A stretch of 31,468 nt of DNA, from contig LSCM01000005.1 in NCBI GenBank assembly GCA_001577185.1, positions 1 to 31,468 of the forward strand. The letters run 5' to 3'. A model generated the notes under the pieces. The model had not been told where the DNA came from. It made no database searches and saw nothing but the letters and a program-made list of their open reading frames with translations. Below are positions 15,218 through 24,376 of this stretch, one piece after another. How positions within the stretch are numbered: the stretch's first letter is position 1; the number at the start of each line of letters is the position of its first letter. Source of the stretch: Cloacimonetes bacterium TCS62 (GTDB lineage: Bacteria > Cloacimonadota > Cloacimonadia > Cloacimonadales > TCS61). The translations under genes and the position numbers were made by a program.

Positions 15218-15589
15218 ATGTATAAACTAAATGTTACGACCCACTTTTCTTCAGCACATAAATTAAATGGATATGAAGGAGCTTGTAAAAATCTGCATGG
15301 TCACAATTGGAAAGTACGTTTAGGTATAAAATGTTATAAAGTTGATGATATTGGAATGACAATTGATTATGGAATAGTAAAAAAGATCTTGAACGAAATT
15401 GTTAATGAACTGGACCATCAATATTTGAATGATCTCCCATATTTTACAAAAAATAATCCTACTTCAGAGAATATAGCTAAATATCTATATAATCAAGTTA
15501 AAGGTGAGATCAATTCTGAGTATTGTAAAATAGCTGAGCTTGAAATATGGGAATCTGATAAAACTTCCATGGTTTATTTTGAAGAATAG
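15218..15589 (+). CDS. queD: 6-carboxytetrahydropterin synthase (QueD/PTPS family)
   Basis: A 123-aa protein. The ATG at 15218 is chosen because GGAGG (15208-15212) precedes it; an upstream TTG at 15206 would overlap that site. Zinc ligands are His14 (in F-S-S-A-H), His27 and His29 (in C-K-N-L-H-G-H), and Cys23 is the catalytic Cys of the bacterial C-x-x-x-H-G-H type. A D-H pair in E-L-D-H-Q-Y-L-N-D and E-I-W-E-S near the C-terminus complete the active site. The enzyme converts 7,8-dihydroneopterin triphosphate to 6-carboxytetrahydropterin in queuosine/preQ0 synthesis. No other que genes are adjacent. Confidence 0.9.
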   Translation: MYKLNVTTHFSSAHKLNGYEGACKNLHGHNWKVRLGIKCYKVDDIGMTIDYGIVKKILNEIVNELDHQYLNDLPYFTKNNPTSENIAKYLYNQVKGEINSEYCKIAELEIWESDKTSMVYFEE

Positions 15590-15681
15590 TTGCAAATCTG
15601 ATAAATTATACTAACCTAATATAATATAAATTGATTTGCTAAAACTGTTTATTTAAGCCTTTCATTTGGCAAAGGAAAAGA

Positions 15682-16290
15682 ATGAGAATAGTTCAATCTG
15701 AATTTACTAAAAGCGCAATTTTTCCCCAAGATTATCCCTCGTCCGCTTTTGCAGATATTGCTTTCGTTGGTAGATCAAATGTTGGAAAATCTTCTTTAAT
15801 TAATGCTGTATTAAATAGAAAAGCATTAGCAAAGGTGAGCGCATCACCCGGTAAAACAAGACTTTTAAATTTTTTTAAAATAAGATTTAAAATTGATGAA
15901 ACTGGGCAAGAAGGTTTCCTACATTTTGTAGATCTACCAGGTTATGGTTATGCAAAAGTTAGTAATTCTGAACGTAATGCTTGGCGTAAAATGATAGGAA
16001 CATACTTTACCGAACGCATACAGTTAAGAGGTGTTATCTCTATTGTAGATATTCGACATAGAGCAGATCCTAAGGATAAAATGATGGTTGAAATGCTACG
16101 CAATAGTAATGTTCCATTTCTTATAGTCGCTACAAAATGTGATAAGATCAAAAAGACCAAAATACAATCTCATCTTAAAAATTTACAAAACGATCTAGTA
16201 ATTGAACAAAATCAAATTACTAGTTTTTCAGCATTAAAAAAACTGGGAGTTCAACAAGTAATATCATGGATTTCTGGAAAAATTTTGTAA
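15682..16290 (+). CDS. engB: ribosome biogenesis GTPase EngB/YsxC
   Basis: A 202-aa GTPase of the EngB family. G1 is G-R-S-N-V-G-K-S-S near 30-38, the P-G-K-T-R-L-L-N-F switch I motif is near 58-66, G3 D-L-P-G-Y-G-Y-A near 90-97, G4 T-K-C-D near 152, and G5 F-S-A-L near 180. Length is standard. EngB is needed for assembly of the large ribosomal subunit. It is preceded by a 92-base gap containing an AT-rich stretch and an AAAGGAAAAG ribosome binding site. It appears to be transcribed separately from dxs-mnmE, which has its own promoter candidate. Confidence 0.95.
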   Translation: MRIVQSEFTKSAIFPQDYPSSAFADIAFVGRSNVGKSSLINAVLNRKALAKVSASPGKTRLLNFFKIRFKIDETGQEGFLHFVDLPGYGYAKVSNSERNAWRKMIGTYFTERIQLRGVISIVDIRHRADPKDKMMVEMLRNSNVPFLIVATKCDKIKKTKIQSHLKNLQNDLVIEQNQITSFSALKKLGVQQVISWISGKIL

Positions 16291-16296
16291 TACAAT

Positions 16297-16324
16297 TTGA
16301 CATTATAATTTAATTTATTAATAT
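16297..16324 (+). promoter_or_regulatory. candidate sigma-70 promoter of dxs-mnmE
   Basis: TTGACA (16297-16302) is followed 16 bases later by TAATAT (16319-16324). It lies in the 59-base gap between engB and dxs and leaves about 25 bases to the dxs ATG. Confidence 0.5.
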
Positions 16325-16349
16325 TATAAAAATTTAGAAAAGGATTTAG

Positions 16350-18209
16350 ATGTTAGAAAAAATAAAATCCCCAAACGAAGTTAGAAAGCTCTCAAATAAG
16401 GAACTTAAAGAATTAGCTTTTGAAGTTCGCAAAAGAATAATTGAAGTTACAGCAAAAAATGGTGGGCACGTAGCACCAAGTTTAGGTACTACTGATCTAA
16501 CGATCGCATTACTTAAAATGTATAACCCCCTAAAAGATCGAATTATTTGGGATGTTGGCCATCAATCATATGCTTATAAGATCCTTACTGAAAGAAATGA
16601 TAGATTTGACACTCTACGACAATATAATGGCATAAGTGGATTCAATAATATTTTCGAAAGTAAATACGATGCTTTTGGAGTAGGTCATGCCAGCACATCG
16701 ATCTCTGCTGCTTTGGGTATCGCGATAGCTAGAGAAAAACTAAACAAAGAAGGTAGAAGTATTGCCATTATCGGTGATGGTGCTCTTACCGGAGGAATTT
16801 CTTTTGAGGGATTGAATCAAGCTGGTCATCTCCAGAAAGATATGCTAGTTATTTTAAATGATAACAATATGTCTATTTCTAAGAACGTGGGAGCATTACA
16901 GGCATATCTCACTAATATTCTGGTAAGTCGTTCCTATAACTCACTCAGAAATGTCATATGGAAATTTGTACAATTTTTCCCTGACCACCTCCGCAGAAGA
17001 ACGATAATGAGTGCAAGAAAACTGGAAGAAAACATTATTAATACATTAGCTCCAAACATTATTTTTGAAGATCTTGGTTTTAAATATATTGGACCAGTTG
17101 ATGGACATGATATCCCAAGAATGGTGAAGATCTTTAGAAAAATAAAGAAGAATCTTAGTGGACCAGTTTTTATGCATGTTGTTACAAAAAAAGGGAAAGG
17201 TTATGAACATGCAGAGGATAATGCTCCTAGATTTCATGGCTTAGGTCCATATGAGATCAAAACAGGTAAATCAGTGAAAAACAAATTGAGTACATATTCT
17301 ACAATTTTTGGTGATGTACTTTGCTCAATTGCAGAAAAAAATAAAAAGATCATGGCAATTACTGCAGCTATGAAAAATGGTACTGGTTTAACTCAATTTG
17401 CCGAAAAATTCCCAGATAGATTTTTTGATGTAGGAATTGCAGAACAACATGCAGTTACATTTGCTGGCGGTTTAGCTGTTCAAGGTCTTAAACCTTTTGT
17501 TGCTATTTATTCTACTTTTATGCAACGAGCATATGACCAATTGATTCACGATATCGCTTTACAGAAGCTTCCTGTTGTTTTTTGCTTAGATAGAGCAGGT
17601 TTAGTTGGAGCTGATGGTGCAACCCATCATGGGGCTTTTGATATCTCATATTTAAACTCTATACCAAACCTTGTCGTTATGGCACCGGCAAATGCTGAAG
17701 AATTTTCGGCTATGCTTAGATTTGCTGAGAATTATAACCAAGGTCCTATTGTAATCCGTTATGCTAGAGGGACAGCAGATTTCATTAACAAAAAAATTAC
17801 ACCGCTCAAACTCGGAAAATTTGAACTACAACAAAAGGGAAGTAAATATGCTATAATTGCTATAGGTAAAGCTTTTCAGATAGCAATGGAAGTAGAGAAA
17901 ATGTTAAAAAGAAAGTTCCCTGAGCTAGATTTTTATCTAATTAATGCTAGATTTTCTAAACCTCTTGATGAAATCTTATTGGGAGAATTAGACCAAAATA
18001 TAGATAAGATCTTCACTATCGAAGAAAATTCGATCATCGGTGGTTTTGGAAGTCAAATAAAGAATTTTTATGTTAATTCATCTACAAATGTGTATTCTTA
18101 TGGCATTCCCGACAAATTTATCCCTCATGGTGATGTGAAAAAATTAAAAGAACTAATTGAAACTACACCAGAACAAATATTTAAGAAAATTTCTAATTTG
18201 ATCAAATAA
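16350..18209 (+). CDS. dxs: 1-deoxy-D-xylulose-5-phosphate synthase
   Basis: A 619-aa thiamine-diphosphate enzyme that condenses pyruvate and glyceraldehyde 3-phosphate, the first step of the MEP isoprenoid pathway. Seen: V-G-H-Q-S-Y near 70, G-H-A-S-T-S-I-S-A-A near 110, the ThDP motif G-D-G-A-L-T-G-G with downstream N-D-N near 145-173, D-V-G-I-A-E-Q-H-A-V-T-F-A near 365 with the catalytic Glu, and D-R-A-G-L-V-G-A-D-G-A-T-H-H-G near 415. Length and order are standard. AAAGGA precedes the start. The last base of its TAA is the first base of the mnmE ATG. A prenyl diphosphate synthase of the same pathway is encoded at 22386-23279. Confidence 0.97.
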   Translation: MLEKIKSPNEVRKLSNKELKELAFEVRKRIIEVTAKNGGHVAPSLGTTDLTIALLKMYNPLKDRIIWDVGHQSYAYKILTERNDRFDTLRQYNGISGFNNIFESKYDAFGVGHASTSISAALGIAIAREKLNKEGRSIAIIGDGALTGGISFEGLNQAGHLQKDMLVILNDNNMSISKNVGALQAYLTNILVSRSYNSLRNVIWKFVQFFPDHLRRRTIMSARKLEENIINTLAPNIIFEDLGFKYIGPVDGHDIPRMVKIFRKIKKNLSGPVFMHVVTKKGKGYEHAEDNAPRFHGLGPYEIKTGKSVKNKLSTYSTIFGDVLCSIAEKNKKIMAITAAMKNGTGLTQFAEKFPDRFFDVGIAEQHAVTFAGGLAVQGLKPFVAIYSTFMQRAYDQLIHDIALQKLPVVFCLDRAGLVGADGATHHGAFDISYLNSIPNLVVMAPANAEEFSAMLRFAENYNQGPIVIRYARGTADFINKKITPLKLGKFELQQKGSKYAIIAIGKAFQIAMEVEKMLKRKFPELDFYLINARFSKPLDEILLGELDQNIDKIFTIEENSIIGGFGSQIKNFYVNSSTNVYSYGIPDKFIPHGDVKKLKELIETTPEQIFKKISNLIK

Positions 18210-19564
18210 TGAAATACAGTGATGATACTATCTCGGCTATCTCTACACCTGCTGGCATTGGTGGGATTTCTGTTATTCGAATAAGTGGTAAAAAAGCCCA
18301 AGAAGTCGTACAATCAATTTTTAAAAGTAAAACAAACATCTCAGAAACAGAATCTCATAAAGCTATATTTGGAAGGATCTATGATAACGGAAAATTAGTG
18401 GATGAGGTTATTGTTACTTCCTATCATGCTCCTCATAGCTATACAGGTGAAGATGTTGTGGAAATATCATGCCATGGGAATCCATATATTACCAACCATA
18501 TACTGGAACTTTTACTGAATAAAACACGTCTTGCTGAAAGAGGTGAATTTACACAAAGAGCTTTTTTAAATAATAAACTTGATCTTACTCAAGCAGAAGC
18601 TGTTGGTGATATGCTTAATGCTAAAACGCGGATATCTCATCTCTCAGCTTTAGAGCAATATGAAGGTAGTTTACACAATAAGATAGTGGAATATCTTGAT
18701 GAGCTCACTAACTATCGTTCCTTATTGGAATTGGAAATTGATTTCTTAGAACAAGGTTTAGAAAATACCAACAAACAAGAATTAATTGTAAACTTAAGAA
18801 AGCTCCTAAATAACTTGAAAAAACTGGCTAAAACAGGAAAAGAAGGCAGAATCTTACGGGAAGGTTTAAAAGTAAGTTTGGTCGGTGCTCCAAATGTCGG
18901 AAAATCAAGTATTTTTAATTCATTTTTGGAAACTGGTCGTGCTATTGTTACTCCACATCCCGGAACAACACGTGATTACATTGAAGAAGTTATTTCATTA
19001 GAAGGATATATGATTCGTCTTTTTGATACTGCAGGATTACGTAGAACTAACGATCAGATTGAGAAAATTGGTATTCAGCAATCTTATGATATCATTAAAA
19101 AATCTCATAAGATCTTATTTATTATTGATGGAAATGAGAATGAAGAAGAATTTCAAAGACTTAGTAAACTTGTTGATAGTGAAAGGATAATCCCTGTTTT
19201 AAACAAATCTGATCTGCTAACTGAAACTCAGTTGAGCAAGTTTTTAAAGAAAGGTTACATCAATTGTTCTGCAGTAGAAAAAGATGGGTTAGAAGATTTA
19301 AAGAAGACGCTTTTAAAAGATATTAAAGTTTCTGAAGAAGAGCTTCATTCAGGAATTCTTACAAATATACGGCAAATTACTGCTGTAAATAGATGTATTG
19401 ATTCGATTACTAAGGCAATTACATCTTTAAACCAAAAGCTCGGTTTGGAATTTACAGCTTTTGACCTTAAAGAAGCAAGCTCTGCTTTGGAAGAGATTAT
19501 AGGTAAGATCACATCTGAAGATATATTGCATCAAATTTTTGATAATTTCTGTATTGGAAAATAA
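18209..19564 (+). CDS. mnmE: tRNA uridine-5-carboxymethylaminomethyl modification GTPase
   Basis: A 451-aa MnmE. The N-terminal formyl-tetrahydrofolate domain includes D-D-T-I-S-A-I-S-T-P and H-G-N near 90. The helical domain includes R-A-F-L-N-N-K-L-D-L-T-Q-A-E-A, and the embedded G domain has G-A-P-N-V-G-K-S-S near 228, T-P-H-P-G-T-T-R-D near 250, D-T-A-G near 273 and N-K-S-D near 330. It ends in the conserved C-I-G-K with the catalytic Cys. MnmE works with MnmG on wobble U34 of tRNAs. It overlaps dxs by one base and ends 26 bases from the convergent rlmH; I see no hairpin terminator there. Confidence 0.97.
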   Translation: MKYSDDTISAISTPAGIGGISVIRISGKKAQEVVQSIFKSKTNISETESHKAIFGRIYDNGKLVDEVIVTSYHAPHSYTGEDVVEISCHGNPYITNHILELLLNKTRLAERGEFTQRAFLNNKLDLTQAEAVGDMLNAKTRISHLSALEQYEGSLHNKIVEYLDELTNYRSLLELEIDFLEQGLENTNKQELIVNLRKLLNNLKKLAKTGKEGRILREGLKVSLVGAPNVGKSSIFNSFLETGRAIVTPHPGTTRDYIEEVISLEGYMIRLFDTAGLRRTNDQIEKIGIQQSYDIIKKSHKILFIIDGNENEEEFQRLSKLVDSERIIPVLNKSDLLTETQLSKFLKKGYINCSAVEKDGLEDLKKTLLKDIKVSEEELHSGILTNIRQITAVNRCIDSITKAITSLNQKLGLEFTAFDLKEASSALEEIIGKITSEDILHQIFDNFCIGK

Positions 19565-19590
19565 ATCTGATTTTTTAACTATTAAAATTT

Positions 19591-20058
19591 CTAATAATGA
19601 TAACTTCTACCATGGATGATAGTCAATGCTCTATAGAGCTGCTCCGATAATAACAACCTGATCATTTGATGTGTAAAAGTAAATTGGGAAAAGCTTAATT
19701 TTAGATCGGCTAGTTCTAGAACTTTCTTAGATAAACCATAAACTCCACCAATAATAAAAATAATGTCCTTTGAACCCAACATTTTCCTTTTTAAAAATTT
19801 AGCAAATCCTTTTGATGAAGCAATCTTTCCCTTTTCATCCAAAGCAACCAAATAATTATCTTCGGAAATATATTTTATAATAGTATCTGCTTCTTGATCT
19901 TTTACCAATTTGATAGTATTTGTGGATGTTAGCTTTGTATCAGCTACTATTTTCCATTCTAGATTTATATATTTGGAAATTCTATTAACATATTTATCAA
20001 TACCGATCTTCACGAATCTTTCTTTAGTTTTACCTAAGCAGATGATCTTAATTTTCAT
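19591..20058 (-). CDS. rlmH: 23S rRNA pseudouridine-1915 N3-methyltransferase
   Basis: A 155-aa SPOUT-class methyltransferase. The family marks are L-D-E-K-G near 93, I-F-I-I-G-G-V-Y-G near 121-129, the knot region L-S-F-S-Q-F-T-F-T-H-Q-M-I-R near 141-154, and the C-terminal H-G-R-S-Y-H-Y. RlmH methylates pseudouridine 1915 in helix 69 of 23S rRNA. Length is standard. It is encoded 69 bases downstream of the acyltransferase gene in the same direction and convergent with mnmE. Confidence 0.95.
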   Translation of the reverse strand: MKIKIICLGKTKERFVKIGIDKYVNRISKYINLEWKIVADTKLTSTNTIKLVKDQEADTIIKYISEDNYLVALDEKGKIASSKGFAKFLKRKMLGSKDIIFIIGGVYGLSKKVLELADLKLSFSQFTFTHQMIRLLLSEQLYRALTIIHGRSYHY

Positions 20059-20127
20059 TAATAGATAATCCTAGTTTATATAGGCAGTTTAACAATTTAA
20101 GAATTTCATAATTCTGCTGATCTTTTA

Positions 20128-21027
20128 TCATGATGCGCTCATAATTCCCAAAGCCATAGTTAAAAACTTTGTTTCAGCACTATCAACTCTAGAAGTAATG
20201 AGAATTGGTACTCTCGCACCCATCAGAACATGAGCAACTCGATATTTACAATAATAGGTCAGTGATTTCCCGAAAATATTACCAGCTTCAATATTGGGAA
20301 CGATCAGAACATCAGCATCACCAGCAACTTCAGATTCTATTCCTTTCGCCTTAGCTGCTGCTTTATCTATTGCATTATCAAATGCTAATGGTCCGTTTAC
20401 TATACAATCTTTAATTTTTCCTTGTTCATTCATCTTAGTTATCTTATCCGCATCGATTGTAGACTGCATTTTAGGATTAACGACTTCTACAGCAGCCAGA
20501 AGAGCCACTTTGGGATGCGAATTTTCTAATGAATGAGCAACTTTAACTGCGTTTTTTATTATTGCAACTTTATCTTCAACATCAGGATTTAAGTTTATAC
20601 CACCATCGCTCATCAAAACTAAACGCTGAGGATGTTCGTAAACTAATACATCGCTCAATATATCCCCGGTACGTAAACCCTTTTCTTTATCAAGGACTGA
20701 TTTCATTAAAGTTGCAGTCGGACAATTCCCCTTCATAATGATATCTGCTCTACCTTCTCGAGCGATATTTACTGCTTCATAAGCGGTTTCTTTAAGATCA
20801 TTTTTTGTATCGATAATTTCAAATTTTTTTCTATATTCAGGATAGTGCTGTGACAAATAATCATAGATTTTTTTTTCATTTCCAACTAAAATACAATCCG
20901 CAATATTTTCTTTCATAGCTTTTACTGAAGCGTCCAGAGCTGACGACACTTGTGCTGCCGCAATAACAATTGTTTTATTAGGTAACTTTTTAATTTTACT
21001 TAGCAATTCATCAAAATCCTTAATCAT
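20128..21027 (-). CDS. ptb: phosphate butyryltransferase / phosphate acetyltransferase family
   Basis: A 299-aa enzyme when started at the ATG at 21027, which has AAGGAG seven bases upstream; an ORF start at 21060 is less likely. Family stretches include K-G-N-C-P-T-A-T-L-M-K near 92, L-S-D-V-L-V-Y near 115, V-N-G-P-L-A-F-D-N-A near 212, and V-P-N-I-E-A-G-N near 243. The enzyme transfers acyl groups between CoA and phosphate, giving acyl phosphate for ATP formation in fermentation. The size and the D-N-A-I segment fit Ptb better than Pta, but substrate chain length cannot be fixed. No butyrate or acetate kinase gene is adjacent. Confidence 0.85.
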   Translation of the reverse strand: MIKDFDELLSKIKKLPNKTIVIAAAQVSSALDASVKAMKENIADCILVGNEKKIYDYLSQHYPEYRKKFEIIDTKNDLKETAYEAVNIAREGRADIIMKGNCPTATLMKSVLDKEKGLRTGDILSDVLVYEHPQRLVLMSDGGINLNPDVEDKVAIIKNAVKVAHSLENSHPKVALLAAVEVVNPKMQSTIDADKITKMNEQGKIKDCIVNGPLAFDNAIDKAAAKAKGIESEVAGDADVLIVPNIEAGNIFGKSLTYYCKYRVAHVLMGARVPILITSRVDSAETKFLTMALGIMSAS

Positions 21028-21207
21028 AATTTCTCCTTTATCTGTTCTTATATTTATCATATCATATCTAGCATCTATAATTTGAGGTCAAGATTTTTTA
21101 TTTAATAGCTCAAAACTTACTGTAACTTCTTACTTTGGATAAGATTAAATTCCTTGACACTGAATGTATTTTAATTTTTTTAGTAAAAAAAGTTTTAGTG
21201 AGGATTT

Positions 21208-22146
21208 ATGGCTGTATCAAAAAGATGGCATATTGCATTATCATCAACAGAATCATCTAAGCCGGTGAACTTAAGTTTACCTAAAAAGATGGGCCTCACT
21301 CTATTGATTTTGGCTATTTCCCTACTTTTACTTTTTGCTGGTTCTATCTACTACATTATTCAGAATAACAATAAGATAGTCAAAGCAAAACAAATTTTAA
21401 ATGAAAACAAACAGCTAAAAAATAAAATTTATTCACTTTCTTCCCAAATTGATTCCGTTATGGCAAAAATCAAACTTATGGAAGAATGGGAAGATAAGAT
21501 CCGTTCTGACAAAAATTTCAAAACCATAAATAAAGAGATCCGTAAGATGGGTATTGGTGGTCTTCCCCATGTAGATACGACCTTTACAACTCAAGATGAA
21601 AAACTAAGTTTAGATTATAGTTTAACATTGAACAAATTAATTCAATTATCCAGCAAAACTTCCTTTAATTACAAAACACATGAAGAACTGCTTGATCAAG
21701 TAAACCTAAAAAAATTGCTCTATCGGAATACACCCTCAATCTATCCGACATATGGAAGGATAACTGATGCTTATGGTTGGAGAATACATCCCATTTCAAA
21801 GAAAAAGTCTTTTCATCGTGGCTTAGATTTTGGAAACATTAAGGGAATACCAATATACGCAACAGCAGATGGTGTGGTTAAAGCAACTGGTCGATTGAAC
21901 TTATTTGGAAAATATGTTGCTATTGGTCATAAGTTCGGATATCAAACAAATTTTGCTCATCTAGATAAAATTTATGTGAAAAAAGGTGATAAAGTCAAAA
22001 GAGGCCAGATCATTGCAGAATTAGGTAATACTGGTCGCTCAACAGGAGCGCACCTTCATTACGAAGTGCTTAGATACAATAAATATCGTAATCCTTATAA
22101 ATATCTCAACAAGTTAGAGGATGATATTATTCTATCGCATAAGTAA
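21208..22146 (+). CDS. membrane-anchored M23 (LytM) peptidase with coiled coil
   Basis: A 312-aa protein with a cytoplasmic N-terminus of about 28 residues, one transmembrane segment (about 29-52), a coiled-coil-like region (about 55-105) and a C-terminal M23 domain. Zinc-site residues are intact: H-R-G-L-D-F-G near 205, the F-A-H-L-D motif near 250, and G-A-H-L-H-Y-E near 275. The fold is that of peptidoglycan endopeptidases or of EnvC-like activators, but unlike EnvC the metal ligands are kept, so it is probably active. An FtsEX-like pair is encoded 2.2 kb downstream, and FtsEX commonly controls coiled-coil M23 proteins. A TTGACA box stands at 21154-21159 with no clear -10. Confidence 0.9.
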   Translation: MAVSKRWHIALSSTESSKPVNLSLPKKMGLTLLILAISLLLLFAGSIYYIIQNNNKIVKAKQILNENKQLKNKIYSLSSQIDSVMAKIKLMEEWEDKIRSDKNFKTINKEIRKMGIGGLPHVDTTFTTQDEKLSLDYSLTLNKLIQLSSKTSFNYKTHEELLDQVNLKKLLYRNTPSIYPTYGRITDAYGWRIHPISKKKSFHRGLDFGNIKGIPIYATADGVVKATGRLNLFGKYVAIGHKFGYQTNFAHLDKIYVKKGDKVKRGQIIAELGNTGRSTGAHLHYEVLRYNKYRNPYKYLNKLEDDIILSHK

Positions 22147-22176
22147 CTCAACTTATAAAAACAAATCAGAAGATAT

Positions 22177-22386
22177 ATGAAAAAAATAAAATTTGAAAAG
22201 GCATTAGAACGATTAGAAGAAATAGTTGAAATTCTTGAAGATGGAGTAGACGAATTAGATAAGATCGTTGATTTGTTTGAAGAGGGTTCTGAATTATCAA
22301 AATATTGCAATGCTAAGTTGGAAACTGTTGAAAACAAAATTGAAACTATTTCTGAGAAATTACAAAAGGAAGAAACTAAAAAATAA
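22177..22386 (+). CDS. xseB: exodeoxyribonuclease VII small subunit
   Basis: A 69-aa helical protein with the XseB pattern: F-E-K-A-L-E-R-L-E-E-I-V-E near the start, L-E-D-G near 20, and L-F-E-E-G near 33. XseB pairs with XseA to degrade single-stranded DNA; xseA is not in this window. The last base of its TAA is the first of the following ATG, so it is coupled to the prenyltransferase gene, an arrangement common in bacteria (xseB-ispA-dxs). Confidence 0.9.
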   Translation: MKKIKFEKALERLEEIVEILEDGVDELDKIVDLFEEGSELSKYCNAKLETVENKIETISEKLQKEETKK

Positions 22387-23279
22387 TGGCTAAAAAAAGA
22401 ATGATATTGAAAAAAGATATCAAAGAAAAACGAGAATTAGTAAATATTGAGATAGATCGTTTTCTCCCTCGAAAAGATGAATATCCCAAACAAATTCATA
22501 AAGCAATACGACATACTCTATTCGCCGGTGGCAAACGACTACGTCCTTACTTAATGGTCAATACTTATCGACTTTTCAAAGACGATATAGAGAAAACTTT
22601 TTACGTTGCTGGAACTTTGGAAATGTTACACTCATACACACTAATTCATGATGATCTTCCGGAAATAGATAATGATGATTATCGTCGTGGTAAAAAAGCA
22701 TGTCATGTGGAATATGGTTCGGATATTGCCCTACTTGCTGGAGATTCTTTACTCGTTTATACTTTCAATGCTCTAGCAAATGCTGATATTGACTATCATC
22801 TGAAGTATAACATTATTAAAGAATTGGCAGAAAAGACTGGTGATCGAGGTCTTATTGCTGGTCAAATGGTGGATATCTTAAGTGAAGGGAAAAAAATCGA
22901 TAAAAAAACATTGGATTTTATCCACAACAATAAAACAGCTAAAATGATTAATATACCAATTCGATTAGGATGCTATTTTGCTAATGCTTCCGAAGAAGAT
23001 CAAAAAAGATTAGAAAAATTTGGTAGAAAGATTGGGTTAGCATTCCAAATAGTTGATGATATTCTTGATATTGAAGGAACCAAAAAATCACTCGGTAAAA
23101 GTCCGGGAAAAGATAGAAAAGCAAAAAAGGCTACTTTTCCCGCAATTTACGGTTTAGCTAAATCAAAAGAGATGGCTGAAAAGCTCATTTCCGAAGCTAA
23201 AAAGTTACTAGAGCCCTACGGTGAAAGAGCAGAACTTTTATTAATGCTTTGCGATTTTATTTTAACAAGAAAATTTTAA
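22386..23279 (+). CDS. ispA: polyprenyl (farnesyl/geranylgeranyl) diphosphate synthase
   Basis: A 297-aa trans-prenyltransferase. The first aspartate-rich motif D-D-L-P-E-I-D-N-D is near 91-99 and the second, D-D-I-L-D, near 218-222. The G-G-K-R-L-R-P-Y substrate-binding stretch lies near 49, and G-Q-M-V-D near 159. It elongates DMAPP and IPP to C15 or C20 products; IspA is the best match by size and context. Two residues precede the first motif as I-H. It overlaps xseB by one base. With dxs at 16350 it gives this window two MEP/isoprenoid steps. Confidence 0.92.
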   Translation: MAKKRMILKKDIKEKRELVNIEIDRFLPRKDEYPKQIHKAIRHTLFAGGKRLRPYLMVNTYRLFKDDIEKTFYVAGTLEMLHSYTLIHDDLPEIDNDDYRRGKKACHVEYGSDIALLAGDSLLVYTFNALANADIDYHLKYNIIKELAEKTGDRGLIAGQMVDILSEGKKIDKKTLDFIHNNKTAKMINIPIRLGCYFANASEEDQKRLEKFGRKIGLAFQIVDDILDIEGTKKSLGKSPGKDRKAKKATFPAIYGLAKSKEMAEKLISEAKKLLEPYGERAELLLMLCDFILTRKF

Positions 23280-23321
23280 GTCTAGGGCAAAATAAATATT
23301 GGCCAGAGATACAATCGAATT

Positions 23322-23762
23322 ATGATAAAGATCAAAATCAAGAAAATATCTGATAATGCTAAAATACCAAAAAATATGACACCACATTCTGCTGGCTATG
23401 ATCTTTATTCTGCTAACTCTAAAGACATCTTTCTTAAAGCGGGTGAAGTAAAATTGATCTCAACCGGTATTGCTATTAGTTTACCAACCGGATACGAAGC
23501 TCAAATCCGGCCACGAAGCGGTTTAGCTGTAAACAATCAGATTGGAATACTTAATTCTCCCGGTACAGTAGATGCAGATTATAGAGGTGAAGTAAAAGTG
23601 ATCCTATTTAATTTTGGGGAGGATGACTTCTGCCTTAAACCCCAAATGCGAATTGCCCAGATGGTTATCTCTAAACATGAAATAGTAGATTTTCAGGTTT
23701 GTGAAGATTTATCTGAAACAGAGCGTGGTAATGGAGGATTTGGGCATACAAAGCACATATAG
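23322..23762 (+). CDS. dut: deoxyuridine 5'-triphosphate nucleotidohydrolase
   Basis: A 146-aa trimeric dUTPase with all five motifs: A-G-Y-D-L-Y-S-A (I), P-R-S-G-L-A (II), G-I-L-N-S-P-G-T-V-D-A-D-Y-R-G (III), R-I-A-Q-M-V-I (IV) and the Gly-rich R-G-N-G-G-F-G (V). It hydrolyses dUTP to dUMP, preventing uracil misincorporation. It sits two bases before the methyltransferase gene. No strong ribosome binding site is evident before its ATG. Confidence 0.96.
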   Translation: MIKIKIKKISDNAKIPKNMTPHSAGYDLYSANSKDIFLKAGEVKLISTGIAISLPTGYEAQIRPRSGLAVNNQIGILNSPGTVDADYRGEVKVILFNFGEDDFCLKPQMRIAQMVISKHEIVDFQVCEDLSETERGNGGFGHTKHI

Positions 23763-23764
23763 TA

Positions 23765-24376
23765 ATGAAACCGGTAACCTTACCATTCGGATCAGTTATT
23801 TACCAAACTAAAGCAGGACAATCAATTACAAGCGATACTTCAGCGTTAGTAGAAGAAGTTTTAAAAAGAACGACAACAAGCAGCTTAAATATCTTGGAAT
23901 TAGGTAGTGGTAATGGTATCATTTCAATCATGCTTTCTCATTATCGTCCTTTTTGGGATATTATTGGCATAGAGATTCAAGCTCATTTGGTTAAATTAGC
24001 AATTAATAATGCCAAAATTGCAGAAGTAAAAACAAAATTCATTAATTCAGATCTTACTAAGTTTACCTCACATAAAAAATTTAATATAGTAGTAAGTAAT
24101 CCACCTTACTATCCTAAAGATAAAGGGAAAATTAGCCCAATAGAAGAAAGAGCAATTTCCCGACATGAGATAAGATGCAACATGCAAGAGGTATTATTAG
24201 CAATTAAAAGAAATTTACATATAACTGGAAAATCTTTTGTGTTATATCCACATAAGAGAGAAGAAGATCTAGATAAATTCACAAAAAAGGTTGACCTGAT
24301 AGTTAAAGATAAAATTATTCTGAAATCGATAGGGAAAAATAAAAAAATGATGGTTGTGGAGCTAATTCATGCTTGA
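23765..24376 (+). CDS. TrmN6-like tRNA(adenine37-N6) methyltransferase
   Basis: A 203-aa class I SAM-dependent methyltransferase. Motif I is L-E-L-G-S-G-N-G-I-I-S near 44-54, an acidic I-E-I-Q follows near 73, and the N6-adenine motif N-P-P-Y is near 116-119. The I-S-R-H-E stretch after it is characteristic of TrmN6 (YfiC), which methylates A37 of tRNA(Val)1. It could also be a related release-factor or rRNA N6 methyltransferase; R-H-E favours TrmN6. The gene overlaps the following ATPase gene by 8 bases. Confidence 0.85.
   Translation: MKPVTLPFGSVIYQTKAGQSITSDTSALVEEVLKRTTTSSLNILELGSGNGIISIMLSHYRPFWDIIGIEIQAHLVKLAINNAKIAEVKTKFINSDLTKFTSHKKFNIVVSNPPYYPKDKGKISPIEERAISRHEIRCNMQEVLLAIKRNLHITGKSFVLYPHKREEDLDKFTKKVDLIVKDKIILKSIGKNKKMMVVELIHA

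Noticed and set aside
15592..15639. GCAAATC/GATTTGC inverted repeat after queD as a terminator
   Set aside because: The 34-base AT-rich loop and lack of a T-run make it too weak.
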